NCBI GenBank assembly: GCA_023393095.1 | Contig: JAEWMT010000091.1 | Location: forward strand, 1-45,975 | Direction of reading: 5' to 3' | Source of the DNA: Bacillota bacterium | GTDB lineage: Bacteria > Bacillota > Clostridia > Lachnospirales > Lachnospiraceae | DNA length: 45,975 nt | Shown here: positions 1 through 7,624 of the stretch, piece after piece | Layout: each line of letters begins with the position of its first letter | Numbering within the stretch: position 1 is the stretch's first letter | Notes under the pieces: generated by a model | What the model was told of the DNA's origin: nothing | What the model saw: only the letters and a program-made list of their open reading frames with translations | Database searches by the model: none | Program-made: the position numbers and the translations under genes

Positions 1-53
1 AGAGCACCTGACTCTTAATCAGGGTGTCCAGGGTTCGAGCCCCTGGAGGCGCA
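1..53 (+). tRNA. tRNA-Lys(CUU), 3' portion, 5' end outside window
   Basis: The sequence holds the anticodon arm (stem 7-11/19-23, loop CTCTTAA with anticodon CTT at 14-16), the variable region, a 5-bp T arm (29-33/41-45 with loop TTCGAGC) and the 3' acceptor strand ending in discriminator A at 53. The D arm and 5' acceptor strand lie before the window start. No CCA is encoded; CTT follows. A degenerate copy of the same 3' half lies at 2251-2292. Confidence 0.9.
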
Positions 54-579
54 CTTACAAGTACCGGTTTTGCAGACGTATGAGCTGTGGGGTTGGTGCT
101 TTTTTTCGTGTAAAAAACTGAGACCTGCACTGAGGGAAGGCGAGGATACTCGACGAAAGCTTGCTTTCACGAGAGCATCCTCGTCTTCCCTTGTATAGGC
201 TTTGCATTTGCAAAGCCTTGAGAAGACCTACGCGAGTGAGAGGCCGCCTTTTGGCCTCGAGGTCGCAGTGCAGGTCGTAGGTAAGTGGGTACAAGGATAT
301 CGGGGAAAGACTATTGGTCGGCCCAAACCTTACATAGTAAACAAAAGTAATCTCCTTTAAAATAATTAGATGTTTAATGTAAATATGGTAGGATATATCA
401 TTAAATTATGATATATTGAGTATATAAGCTTTATAATAATGGTATCAATTATAATTATTGTTCTAAAGGAGGGAGATAATTAAAATAGAAGTTAATACAA
501 AATACGATTTTTAAAAAAAACAGAGTTTTTATTTTAAACATGACGAAAATATAACCAATGAGAATGGAGGAATTACATT
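54..579. other. Intergenic region, structured then AT-rich
   Basis: No gene is supported in this 526-base stretch. A weak tRNA terminator is possible at 51-106 (GCAC pairing with GTGC, then a T run at 100-106). The block 122-276 is palindrome-rich and has its own entry. The rest (about 295-579) is very AT-rich. It contains a TATAAT-like -10 at 432-437 without a convincing -35, and an SD-like AGGAGGG near 468 that is not followed by a start codon, perhaps a decayed gene start. Confidence 0.5.
122..276. repeat. GC-rich multi-hairpin block, possible four-way junction
   Basis: An 11-bp perfect inverted repeat, GACCTGCACTG (122-132) and CAGTGCAGGTC (266-276), brackets three hairpins. These are a 14-bp stem with one G.T pair (134-147/177-190) carrying an inner GAAAGC/GCTTTC stem (155-168), a 9-bp stem (197-205/210-218), and a 6-bp stem (240-245/253-258). 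Together they can fold as a cloverleaf-like junction. Base composition is clearly more GC-rich than its flanks. It could be a mobile palindromic repeat or a structured RNA; the sequence does not decide. Confidence 0.5.
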
Positions 580-1008
580 ATGAAGAAAATAGCAAAAATA
601 TTTAGCCTGATTCTTGCTATTACAGTATTTTTTTCATGCGTTACGGAACCACAGCCAATTTTTGCAAAAGCTAAAAAGGTAGATTGGGTAGGAGTGTATA
701 CATCAGGATCAGATGAAGATGCGGGTATTCTTAAAATTTCCAAAGTAAAGGATGGAAAGTTCACTTTTTCAATTGAAGTAGATAATGGTATGAACACGGG
801 AGAATTAAAAAAGGCAGTAGCCAAAATTTCTTCCGATAAAAAAACAGCAACATTTGATAATAAAAAAGGATTTAAGATAAAATTTGTATGGAAGAACTAT
901 GAAATTAAGATTACAGAGTCATCTAAAAATGGAATAAATCCATATTGCGGTATGAATGTATCATTTGAGGGAACCTATTGGAACTCGGATAAGCTAGGAG
1001 CTTCATAA
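580..1008 (+). CDS. Small secreted protein, unknown function
   Basis: 142 residues. The N-terminus is a classical signal peptide: two lysines, a hydrophobic stretch at about residues 6-20, then an AKA motif near residue 29 that suits signal peptidase I. A cysteine at about residue 20 (FFSC) resembles a lipobox only weakly. The mature part is Lys- and Gly-rich with alternating hydrophobic residues, suggesting a small beta-sheet domain. I recognise no family. The start has a good SD (GGAGGA) 8 bases upstream. It sits between the tRNA-Lys gene and a second secreted protein on the same strand, separated by 135 AT-rich bases, so co-transcription is possible but unproven. Confidence 0.75.
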   Translation: MKKIAKIFSLILAITVFFSCVTEPQPIFAKAKKVDWVGVYTSGSDEDAGILKISKVKDGKFTFSIEVDNGMNTGELKKAVAKISSDKKTATFDNKKGFKIKFVWKNYEIKITESSKNGINPYCGMNVSFEGTYWNSDKLGAS

Positions 1009-1143
1009 AAAATGCTCTTTATTATTAATCAATATTAATGGTTTCATTAGATAAGTTATAATATGTATATAGTTAAAAATGATACAAGGTCTAATATGTG
1101 GCAGCATTTAATTTAACTAGAAGCTATTCGATGGAGGACATCT

Positions 1144-2142
1144 ATGAGATACATAAGAAAAAGAATCGTGTCTACTCTAATTATTTTAAGCATTCTATTT
1201 TCGTTTACATATGAACCTATTCTTGCAAAAGCTGCAGGTATTAGCTTAAACAAAACGTCAATTAAGGTTGGAGTAGGAAGGACAACTGAATTACAAGTAA
1301 AAGGAACATCAAAAACAGCCACGTGGAAAGTTAAGGATTCCTCAGTTGCTAAGGTTAATAAGAAGGGAATCGTTACAGGTTTAGACGAGGGAACGACAAC
1401 TATTACAGTAACGGTTAATAAAAAGGTGTTAACCTGTAAAGTAACTGTTGCATTGGTGGATGGAGCGAAAGAAGTTTCATCAATTACCGGAGGAAAACTA
1501 ACGGATCAAGATATCCAGTCTCTGATAAAAGCTTCGGCGGATACGATTCAGGAAAAAATCAGTACGGTTGAAGATTTAGTAAAGTATATGCAAAAATCCG
1601 GTTTTTACTATTATGAAAAAGAGGGTTTCGTAAAAGACTATTGGACCTGGGGGCATAGTGGAAATACTGTAATTGATAATAATTACGGTATTTGTTGTGA
1701 CATTGCTAACATGGCAAGTTATGTGTTAAAGGATGACTATGATGATTTAGGATTTATTTGGGTTGCAGGTTATGGAGTTGGACATATATTTAATTATGTA
1801 AAAACTAATAATAAATATTATATCTTTGATTTAACAAATGTATCATATGATATTCATAATAATACGGTTTATTTTGAAGCAGACTCCCTTCTCGATTTTC
1901 AAAAGGCCATTTATAATTATATGGGCTCCGGAGGATTAGGACTGGTGATTGCTTATCCATCTCATGGATTTGATGCACCGGCACAGTATATTAGTAATAT
2001 GAAGGGTGGTTCCTTGAAAAATGTTACTTATGGACTTGCATCGAATGTAAAAGCAACAATTATTTATAATGACCCGCTTGATCGCCTCAATTTTAAATAT
2101 ATAGATTCTATCTCAAATGGAGTTCCTTCTTATAGCTATTAA
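1144..2142 (+). CDS. Secreted Big_2 plus transglutaminase-like protein
   Basis: 332 residues with a signal peptide (about 1-30, AKA cleavage site). Residues about 32-104 read as a bacterial Ig-like Big_2 domain, with the typical pattern ending GIVTGLDEGTTTITVTV. Residues about 140-240 resemble the transglutaminase-like fold: Cys184 or Cys185 in NNYGICCDIA, His214 in GVGHIFNYV and Asp229 in YYIFDLT form a plausible Cys-His-Asp set in the correct order and spacing. The product is probably exported and attached to or acting at the cell envelope; protease, cross-linking or non-catalytic roles are all possible. An SD (GGAGG) precedes the ATG, and a strong hairpin terminator follows at 2187-2228. 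Confidence 0.75.
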   Translation: MRYIRKRIVSTLIILSILFSFTYEPILAKAAGISLNKTSIKVGVGRTTELQVKGTSKTATWKVKDSSVAKVNKKGIVTGLDEGTTTITVTVNKKVLTCKVTVALVDGAKEVSSITGGKLTDQDIQSLIKASADTIQEKISTVEDLVKYMQKSGFYYYEKEGFVKDYWTWGHSGNTVIDNNYGICCDIANMASYVLKDDYDDLGFIWVAGYGVGHIFNYVKTNNKYYIFDLTNVSYDIHNNTVYFEADSLLDFQKAIYNYMGSGGLGLVIAYPSHGFDAPAQYISNMKGGSLKNVTYGLASNVKATIIYNDPLDRLNFKYIDSISNGVPSYSY

Positions 2143-2186
2143 TTATACTTAATTATTTTATGAATAACGCTCAATTCGTCTATTTG

Positions 2187-2231
2187 AAATCCCAGCTTGG
2201 TACTGTGAACCTGCCAAGGCTGGGATTTTAA
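2187..2231 (+). terminator. Rho-independent terminator after the Big_2 protein gene
   Basis: The 10-bp stem AAATCCCAGC/GCTGGGATTT is extended inward by TTGG/CCAA with one bulged base and followed by TTTTAATT. It ends transcription of the upstream gene. Confidence 0.75.
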
Positions 2232-2250
2232 TTGTATGTAGGACTAAGTC

Positions 2251-2292
2251 CTCTTAATCTGGGTGTTTAGGGTTTATCCCCTAGAGCCGAAC
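2251..2292 (+). pseudogene. Decayed tRNA-Lys(CUU) 3' half
   Basis: Aligned by eye with bases 12-54 of the window, 34 of 43 columns agree with one gap. The whole anticodon loop CTCTTAA, the GGGTGT segment, the AGGGTT part of the T arm and the CCCCT that follows are kept. The T-loop bases CGAG have become TAT and several stem pairs are lost, so it cannot be a working tRNA. It lies in the same orientation as the tRNA at the window start. Confidence 0.65.
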
Positions 2293-2315
2293 TTTGAGTT
2301 TGGCTCTTTTTTTAT
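2284..2315 (+). terminator. Strong rho-independent terminator overlapping the tRNA remnant
   Basis: AGAGCCGAAC pairs with GTTTGGCTCT (10 bp with one G.T pair) around a TTTGA loop, followed by seven T. The left arm is the 3' end of the tRNA-like remnant. Confidence 0.75.
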
Positions 2316-2435
2316 TTCATAGGAAATTGCGTACTATGAAATAAAAAGCACTCCGTGCAGGATGCGCACCTCGCGGTAAGGAAGTATGTTACTACGTAAC
2401 CCACTCAGGCGTGGAGAATGTGCGCAGCACATTCT
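2309..2435. repeat. Cluster of small palindromes
   Basis: A near-perfect 14-bp inverted repeat (core TTTATTTCATAG at 2311-2322 and CTATGAAATAAA at 2334-2345) is followed by GCAC/GTGC (2348-2358), GTTAC/GTAAC (2378-2390) and AGAATGTGC/GCACATTCT (2415-2435). As at 122-276, this block is GC-richer than its surroundings and next to tRNA-Lys sequence. Confidence 0.45.
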
Positions 2436-2564
2436 TTGTTCTGATAAAAATTATATAAAAGCTTGGATAATTTTGTTAATAATCTGCGGCACATGCTCAT
2501 AAGATAGATTATCTGAAAGTTGATTAACACCCGTATAGTAAATTTAAAGCAGGAGTGATATTCT

Positions 2565-3221
2565 ATGAATTTTATTTTGGACTTGCCCAAAGATATGGAC
2601 AAATATCTAAAGAAAAAAAGAATATACTTTGCTCTAAAAAGGGGAACAGATATTGTTCTATCTTTATTAGCCTTAATTATCTTATTGCCCTTCTTTTTTA
2701 TTATTGCGGTTGCAATTAAATTGGATTCGAGAGGAAAGGTTATCTTCTCGCAGCCTCGTACTGGAAAGAACGGAAAGACATTCGTAATGTATAAATTCCG
2801 AAGTATGTACTATGGAGCGGAAAAAAAACAGAAGGATTTATTGCATCAGAACGAAATGGATGGTCCTGTATTTAAGATCTCAAATGATCCGAGGATTACA
2901 AGGGTTGGCAGGTTTATCCGTAGCTATAGTTTAGATGAGCTACCTCAATTAATAAATATTTTACGAGGAGATATGAGTATTGTTGGACCTAGACCTCTAG
3001 CCGTATATGAAACAATGAAGTTCACACAAGAAGAAAACAAGCGTCATCTGGTTAAGCCTGGATTAACTTGCTATTGGCAGACAAGGGGAAGAAGCCAGTT
3101 GACTTTTCAAGAGTTGATTTATTTGGATCTTAAGTATATTACCAAGATGAATTTATTGATAGATTTAAAGCTGATCCTGCTGACCTTAAAAACTGTTGTA
3201 ATGAAAAAAGGAGCGTATTAA
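2565..3221 (+). CDS. Undecaprenyl-phosphate sugar-1-phosphate transferase (EPS priming)
   Basis: 218 residues, the short catalytic-core form of the bacterial sugar transferase family (PglC/WcaJ C-terminal type). It transfers a sugar-1-phosphate from a UDP-sugar to undecaprenyl phosphate at the inner membrane face, the first step of polysaccharide repeat-unit assembly. One hydrophobic re-entrant or membrane helix lies at about residues 28-51. Family motifs are intact: KFRSM (77-81), SNDPRITRVGRFIR (106-119), the catalytic Asp-Glu in SLDELPQL (122-129), GPRPL (141-145) and PGLT near 165. It is the first gene of the EPS operon, with SD AGGAG before the ATG and only 4 bases to the next gene. Sugar specificity cannot be read. 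Confidence 0.9.
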   Translation: MNFILDLPKDMDKYLKKKRIYFALKRGTDIVLSLLALIILLPFFFIIAVAIKLDSRGKVIFSQPRTGKNGKTFVMYKFRSMYYGAEKKQKDLLHQNEMDGPVFKISNDPRITRVGRFIRSYSLDELPQLINILRGDMSIVGPRPLAVYETMKFTQEENKRHLVKPGLTCYWQTRGRSQLTFQELIYLDLKYITKMNLLIDLKLILLTLKTVVMKKGAY

Positions 3222-3225
3222 ATTT

Positions 3226-3951
3226 ATGATGGGAAACAATGCATTTCAAGAGCGTGAGTTTGATATCAGAGAATTATGGCATGTAATCTATAAGAGAAAA
3301 TGGATCATACTCTTGGTTGGCATTATTACTGCCGTTATCTTGTTTCTGGTTAGTAATTATGTATTGGTATGGAAATATGAATCTACAACACAGATATTTA
3401 TCTTTAGTAAGGAGATTAATTCACCGGATGTTACTTATGAGGATATTCAAGTTAGCTCCGATCTTATTAAAGATTATATGATACTGGCGACCAGCAGGTT
3501 GGTAACCGAACAGGTTATTACTGAACTAGGGTTAAATATGAAACATGAAGATTTAATAAAGCTGATACATATCGATAATCCGGATGAAACAAGAATTTTA
3601 AATATAAAAGTACTATATAGTGATCCGGTTACAGCAAAAAGGATAGCAGATGCCATTAGAGAGGCTACCACAAAGCTGATTACCAAAATTACGGAAAACG
3701 AATATGTTAGCCAGATTGTCGAAGGCAACCTACCGGATAAACCTACTATGCCTAATGTGAAGCGAAATACTGCTCTGGGAGGAGCGATAGGTATTATGGT
3801 AAGTGTTTTTATCTGTTTGCTTAAGTATCTGGCGGACGACACCATAAAAACACCATACGATATTGAGAAATATCTTGAAATGAGATTATTAAGTACAATA
3901 AAAAATAAAAGAAAGAGGGCCAAGAAATCACGACGAAGACGAAACAGTTAA
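3226..3951 (+). CDS. Wzz/CapA-type chain-length determinant
   Basis: 241 residues with the polysaccharide co-polymerase layout. A short cytoplasmic N-terminus (DIRELWHVIYKRKW) is followed by a membrane helix at about 27-48, an extracytoplasmic domain, a second helix at about 182-203 and a short basic tail (KNKRKRAKKSRRRR) inside the cell. In Firmicutes this membrane adaptor partners with a separate CpsD/CapB-type tyrosine kinase, and the next gene has that position. An SD-like AGGAG precedes the ATG; the second ATG at 3229 is an alternative start. The strongly basic tail replaces the usual kinase-activating sequence and may interact with the degenerate partner. Confidence 0.85.
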   Translation: MMGNNAFQEREFDIRELWHVIYKRKWIILLVGIITAVILFLVSNYVLVWKYESTTQIFIFSKEINSPDVTYEDIQVSSDLIKDYMILATSRLVTEQVITELGLNMKHEDLIKLIHIDNPDETRILNIKVLYSDPVTAKRIADAIREATTKLITKITENEYVSQIVEGNLPDKPTMPNVKRNTALGGAIGIMVSVFICLLKYLADDTIKTPYDIEKYLEMRLLSTIKNKRKRAKKSRRRRNS

Positions 3952-3996
3952 AAAGAGTATGTGATAATAATACCCGATTATTTGTAGGAGGTTTTG

Positions 3997-4614
3997 ATGG
4001 AATCGATAGAGATTAAGCGTTTTCTAGATATGGATGATCATATTGGTCAAGCATATCAGTCGTTAAGAAAAAACATCAGATTGTATGGTCCTGAGATGAA
4101 AATTATTGGATTTACAGGTTGTAATCAGGATGATGAGATAAGCAGTGTTATTTTAAATATGGCTGCAGTATTAGCTAAAGAGAGTAAAAAGATAAGCGTA
4201 ATAATTAGTTATATAGATAGATTATCAATAAGCAGCATGGTTTTAGATCAGCAGGTAGAGGACTTGAGTTGCCTTACTTCAACTGATACAACAGCTGAGA
4301 ATATATATCAGACTGATATAGAGAATCTCTATATCGTATTATATGATGCTGCCTTGTCAAATGCCTCAGAGACAGCGGGAATGAAAAAACTGAGTACACT
4401 AATTCAGGAACTAAACAAGGCCTGTCATTATGTCTTAGTAGACATACCGTCGCTGGATGCTTTTGGTGTAACAGAAACACTGAAGGTTTGTGACGGAATT
4501 GTATTAGCTGTAAAGGCAAATACAGTAAGTTTTAAATCTGCGAGAAAGGCTAAAATGAAATTGGAGTTATCGGGATGTCCAATTCTTGGGGCAGTATTAC
4601 TGCAGGATGCCTAA
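3997..4614 (+). CDS. CpsD/CapB-like protein with degenerate ATP site (pseudo BY-kinase)
   Basis: 205 residues from the ATG at 3997 (SD AGGAGG five bases upstream; the TTG at 3994 is too close to it). It aligns by pattern with bacterial tyrosine kinases: AYQSLRKNI (19-27), a KIIGFTG strand, a helix, a second strand and a YVLVDIPS strand (145-152). The Walker A loop, normally GxGKS/T, reads GFTGCNQDDEIS (38-49) with no lysine. The Walker A' strand VIISYIDR lacks the Asp-rich DxD, and the C-terminal tyrosine cluster is absent (it ends GAVLLQDA). It should not bind ATP or autophosphorylate in the normal way. It probably survives as a structural partner of the Wzz-like protein upstream. Confidence 0.8.
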   Translation: MESIEIKRFLDMDDHIGQAYQSLRKNIRLYGPEMKIIGFTGCNQDDEISSVILNMAAVLAKESKKISVIISYIDRLSISSMVLDQQVEDLSCLTSTDTTAENIYQTDIENLYIVLYDAALSNASETAGMKKLSTLIQELNKACHYVLVDIPSLDAFGVTETLKVCDGIVLAVKANTVSFKSARKAKMKLELSGCPILGAVLLQDA

Positions 4615-4615
4615 A

Positions 4616-5080
4616 ATGAACCTTAAAATTTGTTTTGCAGCATCTACCGGCGGTCATTTTGAACAGCTGTTACTATTAAAGCCGTTAATAGAAAAGTATG
4701 ATAGCTTTCTTATTACCGAAAAGACGGAATATAAGGTCAGTGCTATGGAAGGCAGAAAAACATATTACCTGCAGCAAGTAAATAGAAGGGAGTGGATATT
4801 TCCGCTTAGTCTACTCATCAATATATTGAAATCATTTGGGATATTTATGAGGGAGAAGCCGGATATTATTATTACAACCGGTGCATTATCGATGTTACCG
4901 ATGTGTCTTCTGCTAAAAATGTTTCGTAAAAAAATAATCTACATAGAATCCTTCGCAAAAATAACAACACCCACATTAACAGGAAAATTTCTCTATAAGC
5001 TTTCAGATCAATTCTACATCCAATGGAAAGGATTATTAAAATTTTATCCAAACGCGATTTATAGAGGAGGGATATATTGA
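4616..5080 (+). CDS. PssD/Alg14-like glycosyltransferase subunit
   Basis: 155 residues from the ATG at 4616, one base after the stop of the preceding gene; an in-frame ATG at 4607 is possible. The N-terminus KICFAASTGGHFEQLL is the Alg14/PssD/EpsE signature, and IITTGALSMLP plus IIYIESFAK match the family. In eukaryotes Alg14 anchors and activates catalytic Alg13; in bacterial EPS loci the pair PssD-PssE acts as a two-chain family-28 type glycosyltransferase. The partner follows immediately, and its TTG start overlaps this stop codon (TTGA), which is good evidence of translational coupling and a 1:1 complex. Confidence 0.85.
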   Translation: MNLKICFAASTGGHFEQLLLLKPLIEKYDSFLITEKTEYKVSAMEGRKTYYLQQVNRREWIFPLSLLINILKSFGIFMREKPDIIITTGALSMLPMCLLLKMFRKKIIYIESFAKITTPTLTGKFLYKLSDQFYIQWKGLLKFYPNAIYRGGIY

Positions 5081-5568
5081 TATTTGTAACCGTTGGTTCA
5101 CAAAAATTTCAGTTTAACCGTTTGTTGCAGTATATCGATAATCTGATGGATAGAAGAATTATTCAAGATGAAGTTTTTGCCCAAACTGGTTTTAGTGATT
5201 ACCAACCTAGAAATTATTCTTATAAAGACTTTTTAAATAGATATGAATTGATACAGAAAATTAAGGACAGTAAAATCGTTATTACACACGGTGGTACAGG
5301 CTCCATTATGGGAGCAGTAAAGGAAGGGAAAAAAGTCATTGCAGTCCCCAGGCTAAAAAGATTCGGGGAGCATGTTGATGATCATCAAAAACAGATTATC
5401 AAGCAGCTGATAACAGAACGAATTATAATGGGTGTCAAACAACTTAAAGAACTGGAAGAAGTTTTAGTAAATGCCGATACGTTCACTGTTTTGAATTATA
5501 CTTCGAATTCTCAAGCAATTATTGATAGTATTGATGACTATATCATCAGGTTAACAAAAGAGAAATAA
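5077..5568 (+). CDS. PssE/Alg13-like glycosyltransferase catalytic subunit
   Basis: 163 residues. It starts at TTG 5077, which overlaps the upstream stop and has a strong SD (GAGGAGGG) at 5064-5071; no better start exists. IFVTVGSQKFQFNRLL opens the protein, and ITHGGTGSIMGAVKEGK (about 69-85) with VDDHQKQI is the nucleotide-sugar binding region of the GT28 C-terminal (MurG/Alg13) fold. With the Alg14-like partner it should transfer a sugar from a UDP-donor to the lipid-linked acceptor. The sugar is unknown; known PssDE/EpsEF pairs add glucose or galactose. Confidence 0.85.
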   Translation: MIFVTVGSQKFQFNRLLQYIDNLMDRRIIQDEVFAQTGFSDYQPRNYSYKDFLNRYELIQKIKDSKIVITHGGTGSIMGAVKEGKKVIAVPRLKRFGEHVDDHQKQIIKQLITERIIMGVKQLKELEEVLVNADTFTVLNYTSNSQAIIDSIDDYIIRLTKEK

Positions 5569-5600
5569 ATTTTATATTTGAAAGGATTTTGGATGGAGGT

Positions 5601-6479
5601 ATGAACAACAAACTAAAAAAAATCATATTATTACCAATGAATATATTTTATAAAATCAATCCCAAGTTAGAAATTAAAGTAATGTTCTTGATAAAAAACA
5701 GATACAGACTTCATCTAAATAATCCGGTGACCTTAAATGAGAAAATACAATGGATTAAATTTTATGACAGAAACAATAGAATGCCTCTCTGTGCAGACAA
5801 ATATACGGTACGAAAGTATATTGAAGAATGCGGATGTAAAGAGATATTAAACCGCTTATTATGGGAGGGCAGTAATCCTTATGAAATTCCGTTTGAGCAG
5901 CTTCCGGAGCAATTTGTAATAAAGGTGACGCATGGATCAGGTTTTAATATCCTATGCCGGAACAAAAATGAATTGAATATAGATAAAGTAAGAAAAAAAC
6001 TATCTGTATGGTTAAAAGAAAAGTATCTTCCTTGCTATGGGGAATGGTTTTATGGTGTCGTAAAACCTAGGATAATCATAGAGGAATACCTGTGTGACAG
6101 AGACGGAAAAATACCAAATGATTATAAAATCTACTGCTTTAATGGTAAAGCGAAACTTTTTCAGATACATATTGCTAGATTTGAGGATCATCGAATGAAA
6201 TTATATGATACTGATTGGAATGCCATAGAACATGTGGTTATGAAATATCCGATTGATTCGCAGACAAATCTTGGAAAACCAAAAGAGATGGATAACTTAA
6301 TCAAATATGCAGAACGGTTATCCAAACCTTTTCATCTTGCAAGAGTTGATTTTTATATCGTAGATGAAAAGATTTATTTTGGAGAAATTACTTTTACAGA
6401 CGGAGCGGGATTCGATAGAACAACACCCTATACTTTTGACGTACAGTTGGGAAGTTACTTAAAGCTACCAATAGATTAA
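5601..6479 (+). CDS. TupA-like ATP-grasp protein
   Basis: 292 residues from ATG 5601. A TTG at 5589 is in frame, but neither start has ideal SD spacing (GGAGG sits only one base before the ATG). The pattern is that of TupA-like ATP-grasp proteins found in polysaccharide loci: LNEKIQWIKFYDR near the N-terminus, CADKYTVRKYI, FVIKVTHGSGFNI for nucleotide binding, then IIIEEYL, PNDYKIYCFNGKAK, ARVDFYIVDEKIYFGEITFTDGAG at the metal and ATP site. Such proteins form amide or similar bonds to a carboxylate using ATP, for example in decorating teichuronopeptide. Here uronic acid supplied by the UDP-glucose dehydrogenase of the same operon would be a logical acceptor; that is inference. Confidence 0.75.
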   Translation: MNNKLKKIILLPMNIFYKINPKLEIKVMFLIKNRYRLHLNNPVTLNEKIQWIKFYDRNNRMPLCADKYTVRKYIEECGCKEILNRLLWEGSNPYEIPFEQLPEQFVIKVTHGSGFNILCRNKNELNIDKVRKKLSVWLKEKYLPCYGEWFYGVVKPRIIIEEYLCDRDGKIPNDYKIYCFNGKAKLFQIHIARFEDHRMKLYDTDWNAIEHVVMKYPIDSQTNLGKPKEMDNLIKYAERLSKPFHLARVDFYIVDEKIYFGEITFTDGAGFDRTTPYTFDVQLGSYLKLPID

Positions 6480-6536
6480 GAAAAATTAATTAGAAACAAC
6501 ATAAGAAGCAGGAGCTTAATGAGAGGAGTAAGGATC

Positions 6537-7613
6537 ATGAAAGATAAATTATTTCATTTAATAGATATCATTTTCTATCATTTTTACCGCTTTATCATGG
6601 GGATTATTTATAAATATAAAACGATGGTCATATGCAGAGACATAGTAAAAATAAGTCCAAACTATAAAAAAGCAATTCGAGCTTATTGGAAACGCTATTA
6701 TAGAAATATAAGTCTCAGTGATTTTAAATGGTATCAGACAAAGAAGAATATTAAAAATATCAGATTAATTCCAGATACCGTCTATCATTCAAGAATAGAG
6801 CCATATTTTAATGATATAAAATCCGTTGAGGCATTCTCTAATAAAGGTTACTATAGCCTATTTTTTCGTGACTTTAAGGTACCTTATACAATTGCCAAGA
6901 ATATGACCGGGGTCTATATGGATGATGATTTTAATATAATTAGTCAAAACGAAGTTAAGAAATTATGCCTCAATGAAGAGGAAATCCTTATCAAGCCGTC
7001 ATTAGATTCCGGGGGAGGACGTAATATAACTTTCCTACAAATGAATGAAGAGGGGGCATGTTGTAAATTAGAAACCGCGTTAGATAAATATAAGAAAGAC
7101 TTTGTAATACAACGCGTCGTTAAACAGCATGAAGAAATTAATAAATTAAACTCTACTTCCTTAAATACCGTGAGAATTCAATCTTTTTTATATAAGGGTA
7201 ATGTGGAAATTTTATCTTCTTTTTTAAGAGTAGGACATAAGGGATCCAGGATAGATAATTTAAGCAGCGGCGGTCTTGCAATAGCTATTAATGAAAATGG
7301 CGAATTGAATTCTTTTGCCTGCGATGGTGATGGAAATATATCTTATCGACTTCCGAACGGATATCAATTTAAAAAAAAGAAAATACCTGGATTTGAGGAG
7401 ATAGTAAAAAGTGTTAAGAAATTACATCCACGCTTTGTTAATTTCGGAATCATTGGTTGGGATATTGCCGTTGATGAGGAGGGAGAACCGGTATTTATTG
7501 AGTTTAATCCGATTGATACCTGTATCAGAAACACTCAAATAGTAAAGGGACCATTATTTGGAAACCTTACTGACGAGGTACTAAAGGAGGTTTATGGAAA
7601 TAAAAAGAGATAG
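6537..7613 (+). CDS. Sugar-transfer-associated ATP-grasp protein
   Basis: 358 residues from ATG 6537 (AGGAG with 8-base spacing); an in-frame ATG at 6519 would add six residues. The N-terminus carries a hydrophobic patch (about 10-28). The ATP-grasp core includes ILIKPSLDSGGGRNITFL (lysine and Gly-rich loop), FVIQRVVKQHEEI, SLNTVRIQSFL, IDNLSSGGLAIAI, and the metal-binding end GWDIAVDEEGEPVFIEFNP. This is the pattern of the ATPgrasp_ST family seen in surface polysaccharide clusters. The reaction is not established; ligation of an amino acid or other group to a carboxyl-bearing sugar is the likeliest role. It differs clearly from the ATP-grasp protein just upstream. Confidence 0.75.
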   Translation: MKDKLFHLIDIIFYHFYRFIMGIIYKYKTMVICRDIVKISPNYKKAIRAYWKRYYRNISLSDFKWYQTKKNIKNIRLIPDTVYHSRIEPYFNDIKSVEAFSNKGYYSLFFRDFKVPYTIAKNMTGVYMDDDFNIISQNEVKKLCLNEEEILIKPSLDSGGGRNITFLQMNEEGACCKLETALDKYKKDFVIQRVVKQHEEINKLNSTSLNTVRIQSFLYKGNVEILSSFLRVGHKGSRIDNLSSGGLAIAINENGELNSFACDGDGNISYRLPNGYQFKKKKIPGFEEIVKSVKKLHPRFVNFGIIGWDIAVDEEGEPVFIEFNPIDTCIRNTQIVKGPLFGNLTDEVLKEVYGNKKR

Positions 7614-7624
7614 GAGAATAATCA

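Larger units (their letters stand above)
2143..2564. other. Intergenic region before the EPS operon
   Basis: No gene. In order it holds a terminator (2187-2231), a decayed tRNA-Lys 3' half (2251-2292), a second terminator that reuses the end of that remnant (2284-2315), a 14-bp inverted repeat (2309-2347), further small palindromes (2348-2358, 2378-2390, 2415-2435), then AT-rich DNA that must carry the EPS promoter. I could not pick a convincing -35/-10 pair. Confidence 0.6.

Noticed and set aside
55..294. 79-residue minus-strand ORF next to the tRNA
   Set aside because: It lies across the palindromic block, has no SD and no protein-like pattern.
1144..2142. Calling the Big_2 protein an adhesin only
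   Set aside because: The C-terminal half has a Cys-His-Asp order and spacing of transglutaminase-like domains, so a plain adhesin label would hide a likely catalytic fold.
3474..3923. 149-residue minus-strand ORF inside the Wzz-like gene
   Set aside because: Antisense to a gene with clear family pattern; it has no SD, and its hydrophobicity mirrors the opposite strand.
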